This document shows, piece after piece, positions 6,793 through 13,399 of a stretch of DNA of 14,692 nt. The stretch lies in contig PXES01000282.1 of assembly GCA_003564655.1 (NCBI GenBank), positions 1-14,692 of the forward strand, in the 5' to 3' direction. Origin of the DNA: Paracoccaceae bacterium (GTDB lineage Bacteria; Pseudomonadota; Alphaproteobacteria; Rhodobacterales; Rhodobacteraceae). The notes beneath the pieces were generated by a model. That model was not told where the DNA came from, made no database searches, and saw only the letters and a list, made by a program, of their open reading frames with translations. A program made the position numbers and the translations under genes. The stretch's first letter is position 1. Each line of letters begins with the position of its first letter.

Positions 6793-6870
6793 GCCCCGCC
6801 CGCGCCCCGCCGCGACGGCGTGCCCACCCGCCCACCCATGCACGCCGCCCCGGCGGGGCGCGGGCGGGGC
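6793..6870. repeat. Perfect 20-bp GC-only inverted repeat (long hairpin) after dinB
   Basis: Bases 6793-6812 are the exact reverse complement of 6851-6870, twenty G/C pairs without mismatch. Inside, GGCGTGC (6817-6823) pairs with GCACGCC (6840-6846) after a 4x4 internal loop, leaving a C-rich 16-nt loop. The outer arm ends on the base next to the dinB stop codon (6873-6871). There is no T run on either side, so it is not a classical intrinsic terminator; it may stabilise the dinB mRNA end, cause pausing or attenuate read-through into the ABM-thpR pair. Confidence 0.9.
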
Positions 6871-8124
6871 TCAGCGCAGGGACCGGCCCTTGACCACGGC
6901 CACTGCCCCGAAGCGGGCGCGCAGCCGGTCGATCGCGCGCTCGGCCTCGGCGCGGCGGGCGGCCTGCGGGTCCAGCAGATCGGGGCTGAAGCCCGGCCCC
7001 GCATCCGGCGTCAGCTCGGATATGCCAACGCCCAGTAGGCGGAAGGGCCCCGCGCGCGCGCTTTGCGCGAGCAGGGGTTGCGCCGCGCGGTAAAGCACAT
7101 CGGCCAGGTTGCTGGGCTCGGGCAGGCTAATGCGGCGGGTGAGCAACCGGTGATCGGCGCGTTTGAGCTTCAGCGTCACGACCCACCCGGCGAGCCCCTT
7201 GGCCTTGGCGCGCGCCGCAACCTGTTCGGCCAACCGCCAAAGATGCCCCTCGAGCGCGGCAAGCTCGCTCAGATCGGTACCGAAGGTGCTTTCCTTCGAG
7301 ATCGACTTGACCGCCCGGTCGCGCGCCACGGGGCGTGCGTCGATCCCGCGCGCGAGGTGCCACAGCCGCGTGCCCATGCCGCCGAATCGTGCCACCAGAT
7401 CGGCCGCGTCCCAGCGCAGCAGATCGTCGATGGTGGCGATGCCCGCGCGGTCGAGTTGCGCCTGCATCGCAGCCCCCACGCCCCAGATGATGCCCACCGG
7501 CTTGCCGCGCAGGAATTCTGCCGTGCCCGCGCGATCGATCACCGCGAACCCGCGCGGCTTGTCGAGGTCCGAGGCGATCTTTGCCAGGAACTTGTTGTGC
7601 GACAGCCCGATCGAGCCGCCGAGGCGCAATTCACGCTCCATCCGCCGCACCAGCCCGGCCAGCAGCACTGCGGGCGGCGCCCCGTGCAGCCTTGCCGTGC
7701 CGCCGAGGTCGAGGAACGCCTCATCCAGCGAGAGCGGCTCGATGGCGGGTGTCAGCTCTTCCATCATCGCGCGGATCTCGCGCGAAGCGGCGGAGTAGGC
7801 CTCGAACCGGGGTTTGACGACGACGGCCTCGGGGCACAGGCGCAGCGCCTTGAACATCGGCATGGCCGAGCGCACGCCCTGGATGCGCGCGATGTAGCAG
7901 GCGGTGGTCACCACCCCGCGCGCACCGCCGCCAACGATCACCGGCTTGTCTCGCAGCGCAGGATTGTCGCGCTTCTCGACCGAGGCATAGAACGCGTCGC
8001 AATCCATATGCGCGATGGACAGATCGAACAGCTCTGCCCCGGCCACAACGCGCGGCGAATGGCAGGTCGGGCAGCGGCGACCGGCATCGAAACGGGTCAG
8101 GCAATCTCGGCACAACGCGGGCAT
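6871..8124 (-). CDS. dinB: DNA polymerase IV (Y family) with N-terminal zinc ribbon
   Basis: Error-prone translesion DNA polymerase. The 417-residue product opens with a CxxC-x9-CxxC ribbon (C5, C8, C18, C21) absent from E. coli DinB. The palm follows with D41 and D43 in HMDCDAFYASVE; Y46 corresponds to the steric-gate Phe13 of E. coli. The second catalytic motif is LSLDEAFLD with D134/E135. GLSHNKFLAKIASDLDKP and the helix-hairpin region IIWGVGAAMQAQL follow. A little-finger domain begins at about 290 (SISKESTFGTDL). The protein is complete. The zinc-ribbon cysteines justify the 8124 start. There is no visible Shine-Dalgarno sequence, but a TATACT box lies 6 nt upstream. It follows dacA by 68 nt. 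I see no alphaproteobacterial LexA box (GTTC-N7-GTTC) in the upstream gap. Confidence 0.95.
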   Translation of the reverse strand: MPALCRDCLTRFDAGRRCPTCHSPRVVAGAELFDLSIAHMDCDAFYASVEKRDNPALRDKPVIVGGGARGVVTTACYIARIQGVRSAMPMFKALRLCPEAVVVKPRFEAYSAASREIRAMMEELTPAIEPLSLDEAFLDLGGTARLHGAPPAVLLAGLVRRMERELRLGGSIGLSHNKFLAKIASDLDKPRGFAVIDRAGTAEFLRGKPVGIIWGVGAAMQAQLDRAGIATIDDLLRWDAADLVARFGGMGTRLWHLARGIDARPVARDRAVKSISKESTFGTDLSELAALEGHLWRLAEQVAARAKAKGLAGWVVTLKLKRADHRLLTRRISLPEPSNLADVLYRAAQPLLAQSARAGPFRLLGVGISELTPDAGPGFSPDLLDPQAARRAEAERAIDRLRARFGAVAVVKGRSLR

Positions 8125-8130
8125 GGGCGC

Positions 8131-8136
8131 AGTATA
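8131..8136 (-). promoter_or_regulatory. -10-like box placed for a leaderless dinB mRNA
   Basis: TATACT on the minus strand (written AGTATA at 8131-8136) is followed by 6 nt and then the dinB ATG. This puts the expected transcription start on or beside the A of the ATG. The flanks are very GC-rich, so the box stands out. No convincing -35 is seen at 16-18 bp. No Shine-Dalgarno sequence precedes the ATG, which agrees with leaderless translation. Confidence 0.4.
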
Positions 8137-8192
8137 AACCGGCAGCCCCGCCCCGCACCACTGCGATCAGCGCGGCAGAAGCCGTGTCTTGC

Positions 8193-10166
8193 TCAGGGCC
8201 GGGCCACGTCGCAATCCATCATCCGCGCGGTCAGGCGCAGACAGGCGCGTTCGGCCTCGGCCTCGGTCAGGCCCGCGACCGTGGCCTCGAAGCGCCCGCT
8301 TGTCTGGCGGATGCGGCTGACGCCATTGCCCAGCGCGGCGGCCTCGGCCATCTTGACGGTGATCAGACCGCGCTCGGCTGCGGCGCGCGATGTGAACTGC
8401 CCCAGCGAGACCCCCCAGATCCGCCCGCTATCCGAAGTCGAGACGCGGCTGACCACCTCGCCCTCGGCGACGGGCCGCGCCTCTGCGGCGCGGGCGGTGG
8501 CGCGGCTTTGCGCCACGGCGCGATCGGTCGCGGGGGTGCTGGTCAGGATGATGTCGGGGTCCGGCTGCACGGACGGCTCGGGGCTGGGGAACCCAAGATC
8601 GGCATTGAGCGAGAGCGAGACCGGCGCGGCCGGCAGCGGGGCACGCTGTGCGGGATCGGGGAGGAAGGTCTCGGCGCTGCCGATCCAGAGCGTCTCGTCA
8701 GCGGGTGGCTGATCGGCTTCGGCCAGATCCGTGACCGTTTCTTCGGGCGCGACGCGGGCCGCCTCCAACTCTGCGGCGATTTCCGTTTCGGCCTCGGGCC
8801 GGGTCGGGGGCGGGGTGCCGGCCGTGGTGCTGTCGGCCAGCAGGACCTCGGCGGGCGGCTCTGCCAGGTCTTCGTCCTCGCTGGTGGCAGCGACATCCAT
8901 CTCTGGCGCCTCCGGCGCTGACTGGTCCTCTGCGTCCTCCAGCGCTGCCAGATCGTCGGGATCGGCCACCCCGAACCCGGCGGCGATGGCAAGCGCGATA
9001 TCGTCCTCCACGGCGGGCGCGACCAGATCATCCGGGCGCGGGCGCGGGCTGACGGCCAGCGCGTCGGGTGCAACCGAGGCGAGAATCCGCGAGCCGCCAT
9101 CGCGCTCGGCATCCTCGGCGGCCGCGCTGACCGTGGCCTCGACACTCTGCTGCACGGCAAGCAGCATATCCGCGTCGGGCGGCCCGTCCGGGCGCGGCTG
9201 CGGACGCAGGCTGCGACGCACGGCAAGCTGTAGCCGAATGGTCTTGGCCGCAGCACTCGGGTCGTCATCGCCATTGCGCGCGGGTGTCGACGGCGCCTGC
9301 GCGACCGCGCGCGGCCCCTGATAGTCGGGCGTGCGCGGCGCGCGGGTGGCAACGCGGGCATTGGCGCGGGCAAAGCCGATATCCATCAACTCGGCGACAT
9401 GCGCATTGCGCGCCGCCGCGCTGGAGCCGCCGAACATCGTCGCGATGATGTGGCGGCTGCCGCGCTTGGCCGAGGCGGTCAGGTTGAACCCTGCCGCCCG
9501 CGTATAGCCGGTCTTGATGCCATCCGCGCCCGTATAGGCATCAAGAAAACGGCGGTTGGTGTTGGGCACGGTCGCCACGCCCGCATGCTCGCTGCGCCGC
9601 GAGAACAGGTTGAAGTATTGCGGATAGTCGAAATACAGGTGACGGCCCAGAATCGTCATGTCGCGCGCGGTCGAGACATGGCCCGTCTGGGTCAGCCCGT
9701 GCGGGTTGCGAAAGGTGGTGTTGTTCATCCCCATGGCGCGGGCAGTGCGGGTCATGCGCTCGGCAAATGCCTCGACCGAGCCCGAGATCCCTTCGGCGAT
9801 CACGATGCTGGCATCATTGGCCGAGCGCAGCGCCGCGGCCCGGATCAGGTAACGCAGCGAGATGCGCTGCCCTTCGCGCAGCCCGAGGCAGACGCAAGTC
9901 GCCCCCGTGGCACGCTTGCTGACGGTGAATTGCGTGTCGAGCGTCACCTCGCCATGCTTGATCGCCTCGAAGGCGACATAGAGGGTCATCATCTTGGTCA
10001 GCGAGGCAGGGTGCAGTTGCGTGTCGTGATTGCGCGCGAAGATCACCTCGCCGTTGCGGGCGTCCATAACCATGGCCGCGTAGGGCGCGGCTTGCGCTAC
10101 CCCAGCTGTCAGCATGACGGACAGCACGATGGCACGCCCGACCATCCGCAATAGATGCGCCTGCAT
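8193..10166 (-). CDS. D-alanyl-D-alanine carboxypeptidase (S11) with C-terminal SPOR domain
   Basis: Periplasmic penicillin-binding peptidase that trims the terminal D-Ala from peptidoglycan stem peptides (DacA/DacF group). Of 657 residues, 1-27 form a signal peptide ending AGVAQA. The S11 domain (about 28-270) has all three active-site motifs: S55-LTK58 (SxxK), S115-A-N117 (SxN) and K218-T-G220 (KTG). Residues of about 275-580 are a long Pro/Ala/Glu/Asp-rich linker with repeated RPRP/RPD-like bits and no obvious fold. The last 76 residues (from RIWGVSLGQF) look like a SPOR domain, which binds denuded glycan at division sites. E. coli PBP5 has about 400 residues and a C-terminal amphipathic anchor instead. 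Odd: a C91-V-C93 pair lies between SxxK and SxN, where PBP5 relatives usually have none. First gene of the minus-strand run; its promoter is probably in the AT-rich gap upstream. Confidence 0.93.
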   Translation of the reverse strand: MQAHLLRMVGRAIVLSVMLTAGVAQAAPYAAMVMDARNGEVIFARNHDTQLHPASLTKMMTLYVAFEAIKHGEVTLDTQFTVSKRATGATCVCLGLREGQRISLRYLIRAAALRSANDASIVIAEGISGSVEAFAERMTRTARAMGMNNTTFRNPHGLTQTGHVSTARDMTILGRHLYFDYPQYFNLFSRRSEHAGVATVPNTNRRFLDAYTGADGIKTGYTRAAGFNLTASAKRGSRHIIATMFGGSSAAARNAHVAELMDIGFARANARVATRAPRTPDYQGPRAVAQAPSTPARNGDDDPSAAAKTIRLQLAVRRSLRPQPRPDGPPDADMLLAVQQSVEATVSAAAEDAERDGGSRILASVAPDALAVSPRPRPDDLVAPAVEDDIALAIAAGFGVADPDDLAALEDAEDQSAPEAPEMDVAATSEDEDLAEPPAEVLLADSTTAGTPPPTRPEAETEIAAELEAARVAPEETVTDLAEADQPPADETLWIGSAETFLPDPAQRAPLPAAPVSLSLNADLGFPSPEPSVQPDPDIILTSTPATDRAVAQSRATARAAEARPVAEGEVVSRVSTSDSGRIWGVSLGQFTSRAAAERGLITVKMAEAAALGNGVSRIRQTSGRFEATVAGLTEAEAERACLRLTARMMDCDVARP

Positions 10167-10344
10167 TTTCTGCCTCTGCCTTGTCCCGCGACGTTTTTTC
10201 GTTCTTACGGGAATCTGCTCTTATTGAAGATTACCATGGCGCAGTTTCAAGGAAAAGCCAAGGAATTTAGGAGTTTTGTAGAAACTCTTAAAGTCGGCAA
10301 GTCAGATATAGCGGGTCATATTTTCACAAACGCAACATATTCGT
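10167..10344. promoter_or_regulatory. AT-rich intergenic region upstream of dacA-like gene
   Basis: This 178-bp gap between the HAD gene end and the dacA start is strikingly AT-rich against the GC-rich surroundings, with runs such as GTTTTTTCG and CTTATTGAAGATTACC. It most likely holds the dacA promoter on the minus strand; TTGAAA (10248-10243) with a TCAATA 17 bp later is a weak candidate. A plus-strand reading from ATG 10236 gives a short unfamiliar peptide that runs into HAD antisense sequence, and I do not call it a gene. The gap also contains the dyad listed separately. Confidence 0.45.
10266..10292. repeat. AT-rich dyad / 11-bp hairpin in dacA upstream region
   Basis: On the plus strand TTTAGGAGTTT (10266-10276) pairs with AAACTCTTAAA (10282-10292) around TGTAG. 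Ten pairs are Watson-Crick and one is G-T. As DNA it is a near-perfect palindrome, TTTAnGAGTTT-5-AAACTCnTAAA, the size of a dimeric repressor operator. It lies 100-126 bp upstream of the dacA ATG and 53 bp past the HAD stop. No U run follows on the minus strand, so a terminator role for the HAD gene is unlikely. Confidence 0.6.
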
Positions 10345-11049
10345 CTAGCTGCCATCAATCCAGCCGACCAGCTCGGGCAACTCGCCCAGGCTTTCCAGCG
10401 CGCGAAAGCGCGGATGCGTGACGGGGGCCTCGGCGTGTTCGATCTCCCACTCGAACAGGCTGGGAACATGCACGCCCCAACCCCCGGCAAGAATCGGCGG
10501 CAGCACGTCCGAGCGCAGCGAGTTGCCGACCATCAGCGCCGCCTCGGCGCCGTCGCCATGGCGCGCGAATATGGCGGCATAGACAGGCGGGGTCTTGTCC
10601 GAGACGATCTCGACCGCGTCGAACATCTCGCCGAGGCCCGATTGCGCCAGCTTGCGTTCCTGATCGAGCAGATCCCCCTTGGTGATCAGCACCAGCCGGT
10701 GCGCAGGGGCAAGCGCGGCAATTGCGTCCTCGGCATGGGGCAGCAGTTCGATGGGGTGGCGCAGCATCTCCTGCCCGGCCTGCAGCAATTCGGCAATCAC
10801 CGGGGCGGGCACGCGCTGGTCCGTGACCTCGATGGCGGTCTCGATCATCGACAGAACGAATCCCTTGATGCCGAAACCATACTGACCGAGATTGCGCCGC
10901 TCGGCCGCCAGCAGCCGTGCCATCAGCGTGTCGCGGTCGGTGTAGTCGGCGAGAAGCTCGGCGAAATGTTCCTGTGTCAGGCGGAAGAAGCGCTCGTTGT
11001 GCCACAGCGTGTCATCCGCGTCGAAGCCGATGGTCGTGATCCGCCTCAT
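10345..11049 (-). CDS. HAD-family hydrolase (COG1011-like phosphatase)
   Basis: Probable small-molecule phosphatase of the haloacid dehalogenase superfamily; the substrate is unknown. The 234-residue product begins with the nucleophile motif FDADDTLW (D10 nucleophile, D12 general acid/base). Motif II is LITKGD (T123) and motif III Lys is K152 in SDKTPP. Motif IV is VGNSLRSDV with D181, where Asn176 replaces the first Asp of the usual GDS. A helical cap lies between about 16 and 100. The open frame runs far upstream, but the family starts at ATG 11049, preceded by a GGGGGGA ribosome-binding site. It is divergent from clpS with a 111-nt intergenic region. Confidence 0.9.
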   Translation of the reverse strand: MRRITTIGFDADDTLWHNERFFRLTQEHFAELLADYTDRDTLMARLLAAERRNLGQYGFGIKGFVLSMIETAIEVTDQRVPAPVIAELLQAGQEMLRHPIELLPHAEDAIAALAPAHRLVLITKGDLLDQERKLAQSGLGEMFDAVEIVSDKTPPVYAAIFARHGDGAEAALMVGNSLRSDVLPPILAGGWGVHVPSLFEWEIEHAEAPVTHPRFRALESLGELPELVGWIDGS

Positions 11050-11081
11050 CGCCGTCCCCCCGATGTGATCGCCCATGCAGC

Positions 11082-11115
11082 CGGGGCTTTTCAGCCCCGC
11101 CCGATACGCTATATT
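11082..11115 (+). promoter_or_regulatory. clpS promoter region with stem-loop
   Basis: In the HAD-clpS divergent gap, CGGGGCT (11082-11088) and AGCCCCG (11093-11099) make a perfect 7-bp stem with a TTTC loop. About 10 bp later TATATT (11110-11115) is a good -10, followed by about 45 nt of leader before the clpS ATG. The -35 region would overlap the stem (TTTTCA at 11088-11093 with 16-bp spacing), so the palindrome could be an operator over the -35. Confidence 0.4.
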
Positions 11116-11160
11116 GCGCGAGGCAACTGCAATCCAGTCACCAGAAGGCACGCGACACGC

Positions 11161-11502
11161 ATGAGCCTTGTACGCATCACCGCAGGCGAGGGGCCCGACG
11201 GCCCGGCTGATGACAACGCGGTTGTCACCAAGACCAAGACGCGCACCCAGCGCCCGCCGATGTACAAGGTGCTGCTGCTGAACGACGACTACACCCCGAT
11301 GGAGTTTGTCGTGCATGTGCTGGAGCGGTTCTTCGGCATGTCGCACGCCATGGCCTTCGACATCATGTTGACCGTGCACAAGAAGGGGGTGGCCGTCGTT
11401 GGCGTGTTCTCTTATGAGGTCGCGGAAACCAAGGTGGCGCAGGTGATGGATTTCGCGCGCCGCCATCAGCACCCGCTGCAATGCACGCTGGAAAAGGAAT
11501 AG
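11161..11502 (+). CDS. clpS: ATP-dependent Clp protease adaptor ClpS
   Basis: N-degron recognition adaptor that hands proteins with bulky hydrophobic N-termini to ClpAP. The 113-residue product has a flexible N-terminal extension (1-32) and the ClpS core. Ligand-pocket residues are intact: N41-D42-D43, TPMEFV (45-50), M69, V72 and H73, matching E. coli N34/D35/D36, M62, V65 and H66. VLERFFGMSHAMAFDIM and KKGVAVVGVFSYEVAETK are typical. The open frame extends far upstream into antisense of the HAD gene, but ATG 11161, with AGAAGG about 12 nt upstream, starts the normal protein. clpA is not next to it here, unlike E. coli; an RsmC-like gene follows after 16 nt. Confidence 0.96.
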   Translation: MSLVRITAGEGPDGPADDNAVVTKTKTRTQRPPMYKVLLLNDDYTPMEFVVHVLERFFGMSHAMAFDIMLTVHKKGVAVVGVFSYEVAETKVAQVMDFARRHQHPLQCTLEKE

Positions 11503-11518
11503 GCGCCCGTCGCCGCCC

Positions 11519-12586
11519 ATGACCGCACCCCCCGCCCCGGACCATGACCCCGCCCCCCGCGCGGCGCGAATAGATGTCGCGCTGGAGGAGGGGTTGCGCT
11601 TCCCCGTTGGCGGGCTTGCCATCCTGCGCCCGCGCGCGGGCGACCGGTTTGAAGCGCTGCCGGGGCCTCTGGCACTGGCGCAGGGGTTCTTTCCCGACCA
11701 TGCCGCGCTTGCGCGCGCGGGCCATCCCGTATCGGTCGAACCCGCCCCGGCCCCCGGTGCGCTGGTCTGTCTGCCGCGTGCCAAGGCGCAGGGTCTGGGG
11801 CTGATCGCGCAGGCGGTGGCGGGCGGCGCGCGGCTGGTCGCGGTTGACGGGCAGAAGACCGATGGCGTGGAAAGCGTGCTGCGCGCGGTGCGGGCGCGGG
11901 TAGCCCTCGCGGGCGTCGTCTCGAAAGCCCATGGCAAGCTCTTCTGGTTCGCACCCGACGGGGCCGATTTCAGCGACTGGACGCCCGCCCCCGCCACGCT
12001 GACCGACCCCGATCTGGGCCGTTTCCAGACCCTGCCGGGGGTGTTCTCGGCCGACGGGGTGGACCCCGGCTCGCGCCTCCTGGCGCAGCACCTGCCCGCG
12101 ACATTGCCCGCACGCATGGCCGATCTGGGCGCGGGGTGGGGCTACCTTGCCGCGGCCTGCCTGTCGCGCGCGGGCGTGGCCGAGATGCATCTGGTCGAGG
12201 CCGAGGCGACCGCGCTCGATCTTGCCCGCGCCAATGTCACCGATCCGCGCGCGCAGTTTCACTGGGCCGATGCGACCGACTGCACCCTGCCCGGTGCGGG
12301 CCTGGGCGGCGTGGTGATGACCCCGCCCTTTCACACGGGCCGCGCCCCGCAGCCTGCGCTGGGGCTGGCCTTCATCGCGGCGGCAGCGCGGCTGCTGGGC
12401 GCGCGCGGGCAATTATGGATGGTGGCGAATCGGCATCTGCCCTATGACAGGGCACTGAGCGACAGCTTCGCCAGTCACCAGATTCTGGCCGAGACCTCCG
12501 CCTACCGCGTCTGGCACGCCAGCACACCGCGCACGCAACGCACCCCCACCCTTTCCCGACATCGACGAGCGGAGCCACGCAGATGA
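11519..12586 (+). CDS. RsmC-like 16S rRNA (guanine-N2) methyltransferase with altered NPPF motif
   Basis: Class I SAM-dependent methyltransferase resembling RsmC, which methylates N2 of G1207 in 16S rRNA. Residues of about 20-170 form the degenerate N-terminal methyltransferase-like half (ALAQGFFPDHAALA, VDGQKTDGVES). The catalytic half begins at GVFSADGVDPGSRLL, with the SAM-binding motif I ADLGAGWGYLA (201-211) and acidic E227 in LVEAEATAL. The motif IV position, normally NPPFH in RsmC, reads T268-P-P-F-H; codon 268 is ACC (12320-12322), one base from AAC Asn. The rest of the domain (GRAPQPALGLAFI, RGQLWMVANRHLPYD) is well preserved. A basic tail of about 17 residues after WHASTPR runs through the ribosome-binding site of the next gene, overlapping its ATG by ATGA. 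The ATG has no close Shine-Dalgarno sequence, so coupling to clpS is likely. Confidence 0.85.
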   Translation: MTAPPAPDHDPAPRAARIDVALEEGLRFPVGGLAILRPRAGDRFEALPGPLALAQGFFPDHAALARAGHPVSVEPAPAPGALVCLPRAKAQGLGLIAQAVAGGARLVAVDGQKTDGVESVLRAVRARVALAGVVSKAHGKLFWFAPDGADFSDWTPAPATLTDPDLGRFQTLPGVFSADGVDPGSRLLAQHLPATLPARMADLGAGWGYLAAACLSRAGVAEMHLVEAEATALDLARANVTDPRAQFHWADATDCTLPGAGLGGVVMTPPFHTGRAPQPALGLAFIAAAARLLGARGQLWMVANRHLPYDRALSDSFASHQILAETSAYRVWHASTPRTQRTPTLSRHRRAEPRR

Positions 12587-13392
12587 GCTTTTCCATATCC
12601 GGCAAGGTCGCCATCATCACCGGGGCCGCCAATGGCGTCGGCCTGGCGATCGCGCGCCATTTCGTCGATCAGGGGGCGCGCGTCGTACTTGCCGACCGCG
12701 ACGAGAAGACCCTGCGCGCCGAGGTTGCCAAACTCTCGGGCGCCGAGGATCACGCGATCTTCTTCGCGGGTGATCTGCGCGAGCGGCTGACACTGGCCAA
12801 TCTGCTCTCGGCCACGCTTGACGCGTTTGATCGCGTGGATATCCTCGTGAACGCGACGCGCGAATGCATCGCCTGCGACCCGCTGGATGATCACAGCGAC
12901 GCGGTCGAGAAGGCGCTGCAGCAGAACCTTCTCGCCAGCATGAAGCTCAGCCAGTTGATCGCCAAACAGATGATCAAGCAGGCCGAGGCGTCGGACGAGG
13001 AGCAGAAGGCCATCGGCTCGATCATCAACCTGTCTTCCATCGCCGCGCGCCGCTCGCAGCCCGAGTTGATGGCGTATTCCATCGCCTCGGCGGCGCTGGA
13101 TCAGATGACCCGCGCGATGGCGGTCGAGCTGGCCCGGCACCGTATCCGCATCAATGGCGTGGCGCTGGGCAGCGTGATGAGCGCCAATCTGAAGGACCAG
13201 ATGAACGCGCATGAGGATTACCGCGAGCTGATCCTGCAACAGACGCCGATGGGCCGCATCGGCGCGTCGTCCGAGGCCGCCGAGGCCGTGCAGTTCCTGG
13301 CCTCGGACGCGGCGGCGTTCATGACCGGGCAGATCATGACCATCGATGGCGGGCGCACGCTGCTCGACCCGGTGACGGTGCCGGTGCACTGA
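12583..13392 (+). CDS. SDR-fold protein lacking the catalytic lysine
   Basis: Short-chain dehydrogenase/reductase-fold protein of 269 residues. The nucleotide site is intact: TGAANGVG (13-20), D38 at the end of the second strand (favours NAD over NADP), and D64 after AG. The NNAG strand motif is degenerate (N90-A-T-R). In the active site, helix N115, S151/S152 and Y165 are kept with normal spacing. The YxxxK lysine at 169 is Ser instead (AYSIASAALDQM, codon TCG at 13087-13089). The C-terminal part, with GQIMTIDGG, is normal SDR. It may be a non-canonical dehydrogenase or an NAD-binding protein without redox activity; the substrate is unknown. The ATG has GGAG (12571-12574) and overlaps the methyltransferase stop by 4 nt. 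It ends 7 bp from the convergent permease gene. Confidence 0.88.
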   Translation: MSFSISGKVAIITGAANGVGLAIARHFVDQGARVVLADRDEKTLRAEVAKLSGAEDHAIFFAGDLRERLTLANLLSATLDAFDRVDILVNATRECIACDPLDDHSDAVEKALQQNLLASMKLSQLIAKQMIKQAEASDEEQKAIGSIINLSSIAARRSQPELMAYSIASAALDQMTRAMAVELARHRIRINGVALGSVMSANLKDQMNAHEDYRELILQQTPMGRIGASSEAAEAVQFLASDAAAFMTGQIMTIDGGRTLLDPVTVPVH

Positions 13393-13399
13393 GGGCGTC

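Noticed and set aside
8125..8192. LexA (SOS) box upstream of dinB
   Set aside because: No GTTC-N7-GTTC or close variant can be found in the gap.
7063..8712. 549-codon plus-strand open frame antisense to dinB and dacA
   Set aside because: Low-complexity composition (His, Gln, Gly, Arg) and no recognisable domain; both genes on the other strand have intact catalytic motifs.
10236..10421. Small AT-rich plus-strand reading frame beginning MAQFQGKAKEFR
   Set aside because: Weak ribosome-binding site, no recognised family, and the frame runs into antisense of the HAD gene. More likely regulatory DNA, though a gene relic is not excluded.
11050..12117. Upstream extension of the HAD gene into a 590-codon frame
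   Set aside because: It is antisense to clpS and the methyltransferase; the HAD nucleophile motif begins eight residues after ATG 11049, as is normal.
12530..12586. Possible frameshift creating the basic tail of the methyltransferase
   Set aside because: The tail is short, the domain is complete before it, and the ATGA overlap with the SDR gene is a normal coupling arrangement.
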